This document shows positions 1-8,428 of a stretch of 64,000 nt of DNA, one piece after another (within the stretch, counting starts at the first letter, position 1; every line of letters begins with the position of its first letter). Location: NCBI RefSeq assembly GCF_006517235.1, contig NZ_CP041188.1, positions 558,001 through 622,000 on the forward strand, read 5' to 3'. The stretch comes from Pseudarthrobacter sp. NIBRBAC000502772 (GTDB lineage: Bacteria > Actinomycetota > Actinomycetes > Actinomycetales > Micrococcaceae). The notes under the pieces are model-generated. The model saw nothing but the letters and a program-made list of their open reading frames with translations, did not search any database and had not been told where the DNA came from. The position numbers were made by a program, and so were the translations under genes.

Positions 1-1
1 A

Positions 2-226
2 TTCGACAAGCTCCAGAACGAGATTTTCGACGGCGTCGTTGATACACACGACCGGGAGCACAAGAACGGACTCGAACGCCTTCACCGAGTAGCGGAAGCA
101 GCACGCCAGCTATCTATCACGGCAAACAGCCTCCTGCCAGTAGTAGAGGTGCGCGATCGAACCGGAATCTGTCATCAGCTTGCCAACGACGACCGGCTGA
201 GCTGGTGCAATGCAAGCGCTGAATAG
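2..226 (+). CDS. C-terminal end of ABC-three-component (ABC-3C) system effector, 5' truncated by window edge
   Basis: An open frame runs in from the left edge and stops at 224-226; only the last 74 residues are visible. They are helical and charged (for example HRVAEAARQL) and carry no recognisable catalytic motif. I identify it mainly by position: it overlaps the next gene, a likely ABC-3C middle component, by 17 bases, and a DUF3732 ATPase follows. In ABC-3C operons (conflict systems defined by Aravind and co-workers) the first gene encodes a protein with a variable N-terminal effector and a conserved C-terminal helical domain. The effector type cannot be read because that part lies outside the window. 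Confidence 0.55.
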   Translation, partial: FDKLQNEIFDGVVDTHDREHKNGLERLHRVAEAARQLSITANSLLPVVEVRDRTGICHQLANDDRLSWCNASAE

Positions 227-704
227 CCCCATTGAGCTAGGTGTTCGATCACTCATCGTACTGACCGCGGCATTTCCCAAAGCCCTGGATCTGAGCCGAC
301 TAGTGCTCATGGACCACTGCCTTTTGCACAGCGCCGATCTGGGCGGACCAGAGAGCATCCTCCCGCCGCTACCAGCCCGCACGGGAGAGCTGGGAATGAA
401 ACGCACGGTCATCGAACACGGGATACATGTAATGGTCCGGGCCGGCATGATCGACGCGTTAGCGACGCCAGACGGACTTTTCTATAGGGCCAGCGATGAT
501 GCCCGACCCTTCCTCCAATTGCTTCGATCCCCGCACACTACGTCACTCGCGGCCGTTGCCGATTGGATAGCCCATGAGTTCAGTGAACTCAGCGAAGACC
601 AGATCCGAGATCGGATGAACAGCGTCACCGCCCGGTGGAGTGAAGAGTTTGAATGGTCCCGGGCACTGGCAGATGACACAGGAAGCGAAGGCATTGAAGC
701 ATGA
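210..704 (+). CDS. ABC-3C system middle component (MC2-like)
   Basis: This 164-residue protein resembles ABC-3C middle components. It opens with NSPIELGVRSLIVLTAAFP, followed by a helix-turn-helix-like stretch (LDLSRLVLMDHCLLHS), a 'GGPESILPPLP..RTGEL' loop and a winged-helix-like C-terminal half. Some homologues carry misleading 'threonine transporter' names, but no membrane segment is present here. The ATG overlaps the end of the upstream gene by 17 bases, and its stop overlaps the ATPase start as ATGA, so the three genes are probably translationally coupled. In the published model the middle component links the ATPase to the effector; that role is family knowledge, not seen in the sequence. 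Codon use is less GC-biased than the housekeeping genes, which fits a transferred island. Confidence 0.72.
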   Translation: MQALNSPIELGVRSLIVLTAAFPKALDLSRLVLMDHCLLHSADLGGPESILPPLPARTGELGMKRTVIEHGIHVMVRAGMIDALATPDGLFYRASDDARPFLQLLRSPHTTSLAAVADWIAHEFSELSEDQIRDRMNSVTARWSEEFEWSRALADDTGSEGIEA

Positions 705-2533
705 GGCTTATCCATCTCACGGCCGTCGGCCCTGATCATCCCGCCGCGTCTCTAAACTTTGCGCCTCGCCTCACGGTCATCTATGGAGCCTCGGAAACCG
801 GCAAATCGTACATCATCGATGCACTGGACTTCATGTTCGGCGGTCAGTCACTGCGGGACATCCCGCAGGCCAAACCATACCGAACAATGCTTTTGGGCCT
901 TGAACTGGCAGATGGAACAGCTGTAACGCTTGCCCGTGCCGTGCGCGGGGGAAAAATCTACGTCTACGAAGAGGACCTGCGGACGTTGCCGGACCGCGTT
1001 CCAGATCGAACGCTTCTTGCACAGCACAACAAAGTCAACGACGAGAACATCTCGCACTTCCTGCTATCCGATTTAGGAATCGCCGGCGCACAGTTGCGAA
1101 AGAACCAGCGCAATGTGCTCCAAACCATGGGTCTTCGAAACTTGGCTCATCTTTGCCTGATTGACGAGACCCGGGTGCAAGCCAAAACCTCCCCAGTCGA
1201 GTCGGGCATTCCCACTGCGCGTACTGCGGAGCGGTCCGCCCTCAAGCTGTTGCTCGAAGGTGTCGACGACTCCGGCCTCACGACTGGCGAGGATCCAGTG
1301 CAGTTCCGGCGTGTCAACCGTGGCCAAGTCGAAGTTCTCGACCGGGTCATGCTTCAACTGCGAGAGCAGATCGGCACTGCCCCCGAGCGACAGTCGCTGC
1401 TCGAACAACTGGCCCGGGTGAACATCGCCATCTCCGCTGCCTCGGCCTCCATAGAGGAAGGCCTCGCAAAACGAGACAGCTTGACAGCCAGACGAGAACA
1501 AGTGCAGGCCAAGTCCCGTAGCCTGCGCGGGGCCCTCTCAGACACGCAAACCCTGATTTCTCGCTTCTCCCTCTTGGATCAGCAATACGCATCTGATCTG
1601 GAACGATTGAACATGGTCCAAGAGGCTGGCACCTTCCTCGGATACTTCAATTCAAGCGTGTGTATGTTCTGCGGGGCGGACCCCCAACACCACAACTCCG
1701 CCCACGCGGTCTACGAAACGACTGCCCTCTCGAAATCCGTGGATGCCGAAGTGTCGAAGACCCAGGCCCTGAAACAGGACCTGGCACAAACAATCGGTGG
1801 TCTCGTGAATGACCGGATGCGAGATGAGACAGCGCTGGAAGGCCTGTCGGCGGAATTAACTCTGGTCGGGACGTCCATCCACAATCTGGAGAGCGACCTT
1901 CAACCCGCCCGCGACGACATGAAGCTTCTACTCGACCAACGATCCAAGCTGGAGCGGCTGATAGGCCTTTGGGATCGAATCGGCGATCTCACCACCCTCA
2001 CCGCTGCTGTTGCTCAGGAGACTCCCACAAAGACGGACCCCGTGGCGGACGGTGTGTCCAGCGCGACGCAAGACGATTTCTCCCGGACCCTCAACAGCGT
2101 ATTGACGGCTTGGCAAGTGCCAGGTGCTAAGGATGCAACGTTTACTTTCGAGGGTTCACCCGATGTGATGCTGGGCCAACGACGGAGAGCAGGTAGAGGC
2201 AAGGGGATGCGCTCGGTCCTTCATGCAGGATTTACGATTGCGCTAAGCGAATACTGTCTGGAACATGAGCTACCGCATCCCGGTTTCGTTGCCCTGGATA
2301 CTCCCGTCTTAACGTACCGGGATGCCGAAAAAGACGGCGTTCCAGACCAAGACGACGAATTGGTGAGTCAATCGGTCGCCGACGCGTTTTACGAATACAT
2401 TTCCACTCGTCACACCGGGCAGGTCATCGTGCTGGAGAACCAGACTCCGCCCTCGGTGACTGGAGAGGGCTGCTCGATCGTCTATTTCTCAGGCACTCCC
2501 GGGGCTAACCGTTCGGGCTTCTACCCTGAGTAA
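701..2533 (+). CDS. DUF3732-type SMC/RecN-like ATPase of an ABC-3C system
   Basis: This 610-residue ABC-type ATPase has a split head. Walker A is at about residues 29-36 (GASETGKS) and a Walker-B-like strand is near the C-terminus (GFVALDTPVLTYRD). Between them lies a long coiled coil, broken near its middle by a zinc-hook-like CMFCGADPQHHNSAH segment. This plan and length match DUF3732 proteins, the ATPase of ABC-3C conflict systems. The start overlaps the middle-component stop (ATGA). The protein probably senses or translocates on nucleic acid and licenses the effector encoded by the first gene; that is family-level inference. The gene ends the operon and is followed by about 440 bases without a clear gene. 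Confidence 0.85.
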   Translation: MRLIHLTAVGPDHPAASLNFAPRLTVIYGASETGKSYIIDALDFMFGGQSLRDIPQAKPYRTMLLGLELADGTAVTLARAVRGGKIYVYEEDLRTLPDRVPDRTLLAQHNKVNDENISHFLLSDLGIAGAQLRKNQRNVLQTMGLRNLAHLCLIDETRVQAKTSPVESGIPTARTAERSALKLLLEGVDDSGLTTGEDPVQFRRVNRGQVEVLDRVMLQLREQIGTAPERQSLLEQLARVNIAISAASASIEEGLAKRDSLTARREQVQAKSRSLRGALSDTQTLISRFSLLDQQYASDLERLNMVQEAGTFLGYFNSSVCMFCGADPQHHNSAHAVYETTALSKSVDAEVSKTQALKQDLAQTIGGLVNDRMRDETALEGLSAELTLVGTSIHNLESDLQPARDDMKLLLDQRSKLERLIGLWDRIGDLTTLTAAVAQETPTKTDPVADGVSSATQDDFSRTLNSVLTAWQVPGAKDATFTFEGSPDVMLGQRRRAGRGKGMRSVLHAGFTIALSEYCLEHELPHPGFVALDTPVLTYRDAEKDGVPDQDDELVSQSVADAFYEYISTRHTGQVIVLENQTPPSVTGEGCSIVYFSGTPGANRSGFYPE

Positions 2534-2976
2534 CACTGCTTGCGGCCCAGGAGAAGTGCACTGCTCGCCCGAGACATGTCGATTGGGTCATCGGTGACTC
2601 TGAACATAGGTTGAAGTTCTTCAAGAAATCGCTCGGGTACTCCGCGGATCAGGACTCCGGCATCCAGTACCTACGTCCGAATCACGGTCCAAATCTTCCC
2701 CCGTCTTCCAAGTCGAAGGCGATAGGGATTCGGGGGCAATCGGAGAACCCTTGGAACAGGCCTCGGTTTAAGGACTGGTGCCAGGAAAGGGAACCGATTG
2801 CCGACAACTCAATGTCCCGCAATCCCTGCCAAGCCATTGACGTTGAGGGATCCCTACCATGGCTTTTCTGCCCTGGCGTAGGGACTGCCGTGGCGGGTCA
2901 GGATGCCGGTGTAACCACTGCAGACAGTGACCCACTCGACGATAAATGCGATAAACAAAAGCCGGTGCTCCCGGGG
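2534..2976. other. Intergenic stretch without a convincing gene
   Basis: This 443-base stretch lies between the DUF3732 gene and the convergent Abi gene. It contains an open frame on the plus strand (2611-3048), but that frame runs into the Abi gene, has no good ribosome binding site and gives a low-complexity protein without a recognisable fold. I saw no strong terminator hairpin, tRNA or insertion-sequence end. Confidence 0.5.
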
Positions 2977-4014
2977 TCAGGATGCTGGCTTCCACAAGTC
3001 CAAGTCCAACCAGTCAGCCGGGAAGCCCATGCTGACGTTGGGAGATAGGAGCTCGGTCCCGTCCGGGGCTTGAAGCTTGATGTCGAGCTTTTTGATCTGT
3101 GTCTTGAAAGTCAGATGCCAGTTGGAGCCACTGCTGTGTGACCTGAGCATGAACGCCAAAACAGCGCCGTAGATGTAGAGCCTTTGACGTGGTTTGGGTG
3201 TGTTCGTGAAGTCGGAGCCGACCAGGTGAGCCAGAAGGTCGCCGTCGGTGTCGTGTTGCCCGAGCGCGACCGGTCGTTTGAAGGCGCGGTTGAAAAGGCG
3301 GGACCCATGCGCGCACGCGTTGCGGAAGTCGACCATCATGCGGAGCATCGCGCCAAACCGGCTGGGATGGGCGAACCCGAACATTCGCGCTACTTCGCGG
3401 GCGTCCGGGGTCTGCATGAGCTCAAAGAGATAGGGCAGGTTTCCGAAGCTCAGGACCTCGGTTACGGCCCAAATAGGGACGTCCTGATGTGGATATTTCA
3501 ACAGGTGATGCCTAATGAAGTCTTCGTCTTCGGCGCCGGACTTAACCGCGTCCCGCCAGGTCGTGGTCCACGCATCGAACTTTGTACGCTTGCGAAGGGT
3601 TTGATCCCCACTGAGCTGGTCGCAGCTGTGCGCATCGAGGAATTTCTTGTCCGCGTGGGCTGCAACGTTCTTCGCCGCGAGCGTGTGGGCCATGGCAGCC
3701 CGCAAACGAACTTCGAAGTCCAGCAGGCCTTCCTGGCAGACCCGGGCCAGCTTAAAGTCGAAAGCCTCGAGCTTCAGGACGTGCTCAATGCTCGCCCCTG
3801 CTATGTAGTCATCGGAACGGTATTGGTGCAGGCGGGCATCGATCTTTTCAGGTGGAAGCAACTGCCGGAAAACGTACCGGTATGCGCCAGAGCGGAAGTA
3901 ACCAACACGGGTGAGGAAGCTAAGCGCTACGGTGGGATCAGGAATGGCGAGGCCACGGTCTGCGAGTTGTCCAAGCAGTTCGTCGCGCTCTTTGAATTCC
4001 TTCGTATACTCCAC
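2977..4014 (-). CDS. Abi family (Abi_2, AbiD/AbiF-like) HEPN RNase, abortive-infection protein
   Basis: This 345-residue protein has the N-terminal 'F..RDELLGQLADRGL..PD' and 'RVGYFRSGAYRYVFR' blocks typical of Abi_2 (PF07751). The central motif RNACAHGSRLFNR contains the R-x4-H pair of HEPN ribonucleases. Members of this family (AbiD, AbiF) stop phage growth by abortive infection, and HEPN nucleases usually cut RNA. Translation starts at GTG 4014, because a stop codon lies two codons upstream and the nearby ATG is out of frame; there is no clear Shine-Dalgarno sequence. A strong hairpin lies 27 bases 5' of the start, and a large putative nuclease gene diverges from the same gap. All key HEPN residues are present, so the gene looks intact. 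Confidence 0.88.
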   Translation of the reverse strand: MEYTKEFKERDELLGQLADRGLAIPDPTVALSFLTRVGYFRSGAYRYVFRQLLPPEKIDARLHQYRSDDYIAGASIEHVLKLEAFDFKLARVCQEGLLDFEVRLRAAMAHTLAAKNVAAHADKKFLDAHSCDQLSGDQTLRKRTKFDAWTTTWRDAVKSGAEDEDFIRHHLLKYPHQDVPIWAVTEVLSFGNLPYLFELMQTPDAREVARMFGFAHPSRFGAMLRMMVDFRNACAHGSRLFNRAFKRPVALGQHDTDGDLLAHLVGSDFTNTPKPRQRLYIYGAVLAFMLRSHSSGSNWHLTFKTQIKKLDIKLQAPDGTELLSPNVSMGFPADWLDLDLWKPAS

Positions 4015-4040
4015 GCATCACCGTATGTCGCTTAATGAAA

Positions 4041-4076
4041 ATTGCCCCCTTGAGCCGGAGCTCAGAGGGGGGCAAT
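4041..4076 (-). promoter_or_regulatory. Strong hairpin 5' of the Abi gene, candidate ncRNA 3' end or attenuator
   Basis: Read on the minus strand, ATTGCCCCC (from 4076) pairs with GGGGGCAAT (ending at 4041), and an inner TGAGC/GCTCA stem closes on a TCCG loop. TTTTC follows, as in an intrinsic terminator. It ends 27 bases before the Abi GTG. It could terminate a short transcript started in 4080-4300 or attenuate abi. Some AbiF-type proteins are reported to have a cognate non-coding RNA just upstream; linking that to this hairpin is inference. Confidence 0.5.
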
Positions 4077-4084
4077 GTCTGATG

Positions 4085-4105
4085 GCAAAAATGTAACACA
4101 TTTGC
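4085..4105. promoter_or_regulatory. Imperfect palindrome in the divergent abi/nuclease gap, possible operator
   Basis: GCAAAAATGT and CACATTTGC form an imperfect inverted repeat about two bases apart, in the 354-base gap between the divergent Abi gene and the large nuclease/repeat gene. It could be a shared operator or part of a structured RNA. The rest of the gap (4106-4368) shows no gene. I could not pick a confident -35/-10 pair. Confidence 0.3.
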
Positions 4106-4368
4106 TCGGGTAGCGGGTAACGCCCTCAGCAAGGGTAGTCGCGGGCGCACGGTCGAGGTCGGTCGGGTGACGCCTCAACTTGTCCCAAGGTCCAATATCG
4201 GCTGCAGGAATGACAGCGGAACCAACAGATGACGTAGGTACGCAGCTGAAAGCAAAACAACAATGCCGACCATGCAACAGCTGCCCAGGGCTCGCGGTCA
4301 TAGCTGGTCCATGGTGAACTCGGAGGCACACAACTATGTGAGGCTGTCCCATAGGGCAGTATGGACAA

Positions 4369-7300
4369 ATGGTCACCCGTGTAGAAACCGAGACGTTTAT
4401 TCGTTTCCAGTTGGATCAGCTGGGCGCACAGAATCGGCACCACGAGTTCGAGAACATTTGCTTTCGCATCGCTCAACGGAGAATTAGCAGCAACATTCTT
4501 CCGGCAACTGGACCGGTGAGCAGCGGCGGAGATCAGGGCCGAGACGGGGAGACCTTCTTTTCGTCACTGCCTGAGGAGCTTCCAAGAGCTGGCGGTTTCG
4601 TTGGACGGGCCACTACGGAACCACTCGTCATGGCCTGCACGATTCAGCGGACTGACCTCGGGTCCAAGGTCAAGGTCGATCTTAAGAAGATCACCTCTCA
4701 GGGACAACCTGTCGCCAGGATCGCCTACTTTCTGGCCCAAAACATGCCTGTAGGCACGCGACATGACCTTCAAGAGTTTGCGCGTCAAGAGCATGAAGTT
4801 GATCTTGAAATCTTTGACGCCATGGCAATCGCAACGTTTCTGGCCGAGCCCGACCTGGTATGGGTAGCCGAAAAGATGCTCGACCTGCCATCAAACCTGG
4901 TGCCGGCAAATGAGCCGTCGCTCCCGCAGTGGTATCAGGACCTGCAGCGACGCATAAGAACATCTGACGGTCTACTAACCACCGCTGGGGACTTCGCCGC
5001 GGTGAGAGCTGGGCTCCGCCACGCTACACATGATCCTGATGCCCAGAATGATCTGGCGGAGTGGCTTCAGTACGCGCAGTCTTTGGTCCATCCACGTTCT
5101 AAGGATGCTGTCCCCGAAGACGTGCAGATGAAAGCGCGCTACGAAATTGTTGTTGCAACTCTGCGCGGTATGGAAACTTTGGCGAATGTGGAAGGGTACA
5201 TCGACGAGTTCGTCGCATACGCGGCCACGACCTCCGTCGCAGGTGACTTGCAGGATGCCAGCGCGCTCATTTCATACTGGCAGGGGGCGTGGGCCGCTGG
5301 GCTCGCCACCACCACTTCGGATCACTTGATGGCCCAATTGCAGCTCATCTTGCAGCGTGTTGATGAACTTCTAGCTGATACTGACCGTGAAGTTTATCCG
5401 AATGCTACTGCGCACCTTCTTGCAGCTCGAGCGCACATTCTGTTCCATCCCGACGTCACCGGCATGGTGCGAACACCCGGAGCCCCGGTACGCAAAACGG
5501 ACACATCGGACATGAGCTTTCAAGAGATCCTTAGCAGGGCTAAGTCTGCTGAAGAACTAAAGATCAGGCTCGACCCACTGATGGCCACGCTCTCTGACCT
5601 CGCTGAGCTCTTGCCCCGCGCACGCATGTTCCCTGTCCAAACAACGTGCGATCTCTTTGAGGCCTTCAGCCCCGTTCTCGCAGCACATGGGAACTACGAA
5701 ATGATCAGGAACGCCCTGGATGACGCAATCGGTTCAGTGGAAGGCGACAACGCCGTCGCGGAACGGTGTAGAAACCGTGCTCTAAGCCTGTTCAAGTCCG
5801 ACAAACCCCTCCTGGCTCTCCGGGAGTTTCATAAGGCCAAGATCAACTGGTTTCACGGCGACACTCTTCGTGGCTCAGTTCTGGCCATGCTCACCATCTC
5901 CAGCGTCTACTCGGATTTGAAGCTCCCTCACGCCGCTAAGAAATATGCACTTACAGCTGCCTCCATTGCAGTGTCGTCTCAAGATCCAGACGTCATCGAT
6001 TTGGTCAGTGACAGCCTGATCCGGGCGTTCTCCACCTGCTACGCCGCCGGTGCATGGCTAGACGCTACGGCGTTTAGTCAACTGGCACTTCGAGCACATG
6101 GAACATACGTGGAGGATGCCTTCGATCATGAGCAACATCCGGAACTGGTCGGCCTGGACTTCCACCAGACCATGATCTGTATGGCCGCCAGAAAGTTCAG
6201 ACCAGAACTGGCGGAGACCCTCACAAACCTCTTGTCGGCTACGGATTACGACAAGCTGATCTGGCCATACGTCGACGAGTTGGAGAGTACTTTCGCATAC
6301 GACGAAGCGAGCTTTGCAGAAACTTCCCTCGTGGAACTAGGTGCTCGGCCGTTCAGCGACACGGGCTTGACTCGTTCTTTGACATTCTCTGCCCTCGGCA
6401 CGCATTGGAATATCACCTGTGCCAATGACAGAGCCACGGTGCTTGCCGCAGAAAGGTTCGCAGCCGCCGCCCAAATTCTTCTGTGCGAACTTGCAACGGA
6501 GGATCCGGTCCTGCTGGATGAAAGCGTCCTGGTAGAGATCCGCTTGGCCGGCCCGCAGTATCGGGAGAGAGTGGATCTCAGGCCTGACAACAACCAGCTC
6601 AGCGCTTTGGTCACCCTCCTGCCATACACAGAAAACACCGATGCGGACGAGCTGGAACAGGAAATCCTCCACGCTGTTGGTGTCCTCCTAATCCGGCTAA
6701 GCGCCTTATCCCAAGAACAAGTCCTTGACATGCTTGGCGATGCTTTCTCACGCGGCTTCCTCACTCAGCTATCGTTCGGGCGACCATATGACGAAACAGC
6801 AGGACTCCTCGACGAGGCCCACTACCTCCACGCGTCCCAGGTCGGTCGCCAGATTTTCGATGCTGGAAACACCACGCCGAAGCCGGCCAGCTCCCTGGAA
6901 CAGCCGTCGTTCTTCGGTCCCAGCTTCTCTGAAACTGAGTGGCACGACATGATCAAAGAGCGCTACGAAGTTTCGAAGGTAATGGGCTTCACGCTGGCTC
7001 GACTCCTTCGAAACGCAACATGTCTCAGGATTCTGGAGGAACTTCGAGCTGAGGGTTGGTTGGATTGGCACCTGCTGCTGGCCGTCTTCAATGTCGCTAC
7101 CAATTACCGCATCAGCCAGGAACTCGGCGACAGGAGCCGGTCACGTGAGCGGGTACAACAGGTCTCGCAGGAGCTCGTGAACAGAGTGGAAACACCGTAT
7201 ACCCCAAACATTCCCCTCCACCATTTTTCAAGGGAATCCCTACAACAAGCATTTGAGCTCGCGACGCTCACGATCGCCGTACGCCTAGGACTCCATATAG

Positions 7301-7401
7301 ATCGTGCAACTCCAAACTTCCACGGGGTCCGTCGACTGCTGGATCGCAGATATGGCTTCACGCAAGACGTCCCGCACGATGATCTCTTAGCGGGTCAGTG
7401 A
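4369..7401 (+). CDS. Large protein with N-terminal PD-(D/E)xK-like nuclease domain and long helical repeat region
   Basis: This 1010-residue protein starts with a domain (about residues 20-180) that resembles Mrr-like restriction endonucleases. It has a helix FENICFRIAQ, then 'NILPATGPVSSGGDQGRD.ET', whose acidic residues suit the metal site, and 'VMACTIQRTDLGSKVKVD', which sits where the QxK/ExK strand is expected. The remaining roughly 800 residues are predicted by eye to be almost all alpha-helical, TPR/HEAT-like, with no Walker A motif. There are no signal or membrane segments. The start is the first ATG of the frame, without a strong Shine-Dalgarno. The gene diverges from Abi and lies inside the island with ABC-3C and a resolvase, so a defence role is likely. 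I do not recognise a named system. The nuclease assignment rests on motif likeness only. Confidence 0.6.
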   Translation: MVTRVETETFIRFQLDQLGAQNRHHEFENICFRIAQRRISSNILPATGPVSSGGDQGRDGETFFSSLPEELPRAGGFVGRATTEPLVMACTIQRTDLGSKVKVDLKKITSQGQPVARIAYFLAQNMPVGTRHDLQEFARQEHEVDLEIFDAMAIATFLAEPDLVWVAEKMLDLPSNLVPANEPSLPQWYQDLQRRIRTSDGLLTTAGDFAAVRAGLRHATHDPDAQNDLAEWLQYAQSLVHPRSKDAVPEDVQMKARYEIVVATLRGMETLANVEGYIDEFVAYAATTSVAGDLQDASALISYWQGAWAAGLATTTSDHLMAQLQLILQRVDELLADTDREVYPNATAHLLAARAHILFHPDVTGMVRTPGAPVRKTDTSDMSFQEILSRAKSAEELKIRLDPLMATLSDLAELLPRARMFPVQTTCDLFEAFSPVLAAHGNYEMIRNALDDAIGSVEGDNAVAERCRNRALSLFKSDKPLLALREFHKAKINWFHGDTLRGSVLAMLTISSVYSDLKLPHAAKKYALTAASIAVSSQDPDVIDLVSDSLIRAFSTCYAAGAWLDATAFSQLALRAHGTYVEDAFDHEQHPELVGLDFHQTMICMAARKFRPELAETLTNLLSATDYDKLIWPYVDELESTFAYDEASFAETSLVELGARPFSDTGLTRSLTFSALGTHWNITCANDRATVLAAERFAAAAQILLCELATEDPVLLDESVLVEIRLAGPQYRERVDLRPDNNQLSALVTLLPYTENTDADELEQEILHAVGVLLIRLSALSQEQVLDMLGDAFSRGFLTQLSFGRPYDETAGLLDEAHYLHASQVGRQIFDAGNTTPKPASSLEQPSFFGPSFSETEWHDMIKERYEVSKVMGFTLARLLRNATCLRILEELRAEGWLDWHLLLAVFNVATNYRISQELGDRSRSRERVQQVSQELVNRVETPYTPNIPLHHFSRESLQQAFELATLTIAVRLGLHIDRATPNFHGVRRLLDRRYGFTQDVPHDDLLAGQ

Positions 7402-7715
7402 CTATGGCATCGAAGTGACGGGCCTACCTGCATTTCCCGCTCTTGCCGGGTGATCCTCAGTTCAACAGTGTCACTTGGTACAGCACAAGGCAGTTGAAGT
7501 CTTCATCAAAGCCGCAGGTTCGGCTGGTGCCCAGTCCAATTGGATCGGCAAGGCCCGCCGTACCCATCGTGCAGGCCTTCGCTGTGCGCAGGCGCTAGGT
7601 AGACCAAGGCATCAGGCGATGATGAGCCGTTGCTCCTCTGATGGGATGGTGACGCTCCTGATGTGTTGGTGGGCCTTTCTAGAGGTCCCAGGCAGCGTCA
7701 GGATGTTCTACACCC
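7402..7715. other. Intergenic stretch without a convincing gene
   Basis: A plus-strand open frame at 7475-7723 has no recognisable fold and ends inside the repeats that precede the resolvase. I see no RNA gene or insertion-sequence end here. Confidence 0.4.
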
Positions 7716-7845
7716 CAACCTGACGAACAGGACGCGTATGTCTTGACGTTCTTCTGGCCCGGGCCTAGAACTCAACCTGACAGAACAGACTGGGGAGGTC
7801 TTGACTTTCAGCTGGAGCGGGCCTAGAGGTCATTCTGACAAAACG
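7716..7845 (+). repeat. Res-like direct repeats (about 58-base period) upstream of the serine resolvase
   Basis: Three spaced copies of C-A-(A/T)-(C/T)-CTGAC..AA(C/A)(A/G) begin at 7716, 7774 and 7831. TCTTGAC occurs at 7741 and 7799, and GGGCCTAGA at 7761 and 7819. All are offset by 57-58 bases. The array ends just before the resolvase ribosome binding site. Tn3-type resolvases act at a res site of repeated subsites next to their own gene, so this is a plausible res region that may also be the gene's operator. Confidence 0.5.
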
Positions 7846-7861
7846 AAGGTTGGAGGAAATC

Positions 7862-8428
7862 GTGGCTGGCCAGCGGATCGGATACGTGCGGGTGAGCACT
7901 CTGGATCAGAACGAGAAGCGCCAGCTCGAAGGCCAGGTTCTGGACCGGGTCTTCATGGACAAGGCCTCCGGCAGGGACACCGCCAGACCACAGCTCACAG
8001 AGCTGCTGCGGTTCGCCCGTGATGGGGACACCCTGGTTGTGCACAGCATGGACCGGCTCGCACGCAACCTCGATGACCTTCGCGCCCTGGTTCACGTCCT
8101 AACCCGCATGGGCGTGCGGGTGGAGTTCGCCAAAGAAGGCCTCGTCTTCACCGGCGAGGACTCGCCCATGGCCAACCTCATGCTCTCCGTCATGGGCGCC
8201 TTCGCCGAATTCGAACGCTCCCTCATCAGGGAACGCCAAAGGGAAGGCATCGCTCTGGCCAAGCAGCGCGGCGCCTATAAAGGACGAAAAAAGACTCTCA
8301 CACCGGAACGGGCCGCCGAACTGGTCCAGCGCGCCAGCAGCGTTGTACCTAAAGCCCTCCTTGCCCGTGACTACGGGATCAGTCGGGAGACCGTCTACCA
8401 GTACCTGCGCCACGCCAAGCTGGACTGA
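7862..8428 (+). CDS. Serine recombinase, Tn3-type resolvase/invertase
   Basis: This 188-residue serine recombinase has the catalytic serine in GYVRVST (about residue 11), the MDRLARNL and AFAEFERSLIRERQ blocks of the resolvase fold, and a C-terminal helix-turn-helix (LLARDYGISRETVYQYL). I chose GTG 7862 because GGAGG lies five bases upstream; an in-frame TTG at 7850 would add four residues. The gene looks intact, unlike the resolvase relic at 27.5 kb. No transposase accompanies it. It lies at the right edge of the defence genes and may be the remains of the element that brought them. Confidence 0.9.
   Translation: MAGQRIGYVRVSTLDQNEKRQLEGQVLDRVFMDKASGRDTARPQLTELLRFARDGDTLVVHSMDRLARNLDDLRALVHVLTRMGVRVEFAKEGLVFTGEDSPMANLMLSVMGAFAEFERSLIRERQREGIALAKQRGAYKGRKKTLTPERAAELVQRASSVVPKALLARDYGISRETVYQYLRHAKLD

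Noticed and set aside
2611..3048. 145-codon frame after DUF3732
   Set aside because: It overlaps the 3' end of the Abi gene, lacks a ribosome binding site and gives a low-complexity product.
3184..4035. 283-codon frame opposite the Abi gene
   Set aside because: It mirrors the Abi coding strand, whose product has clear HEPN motifs; the antisense product has none.
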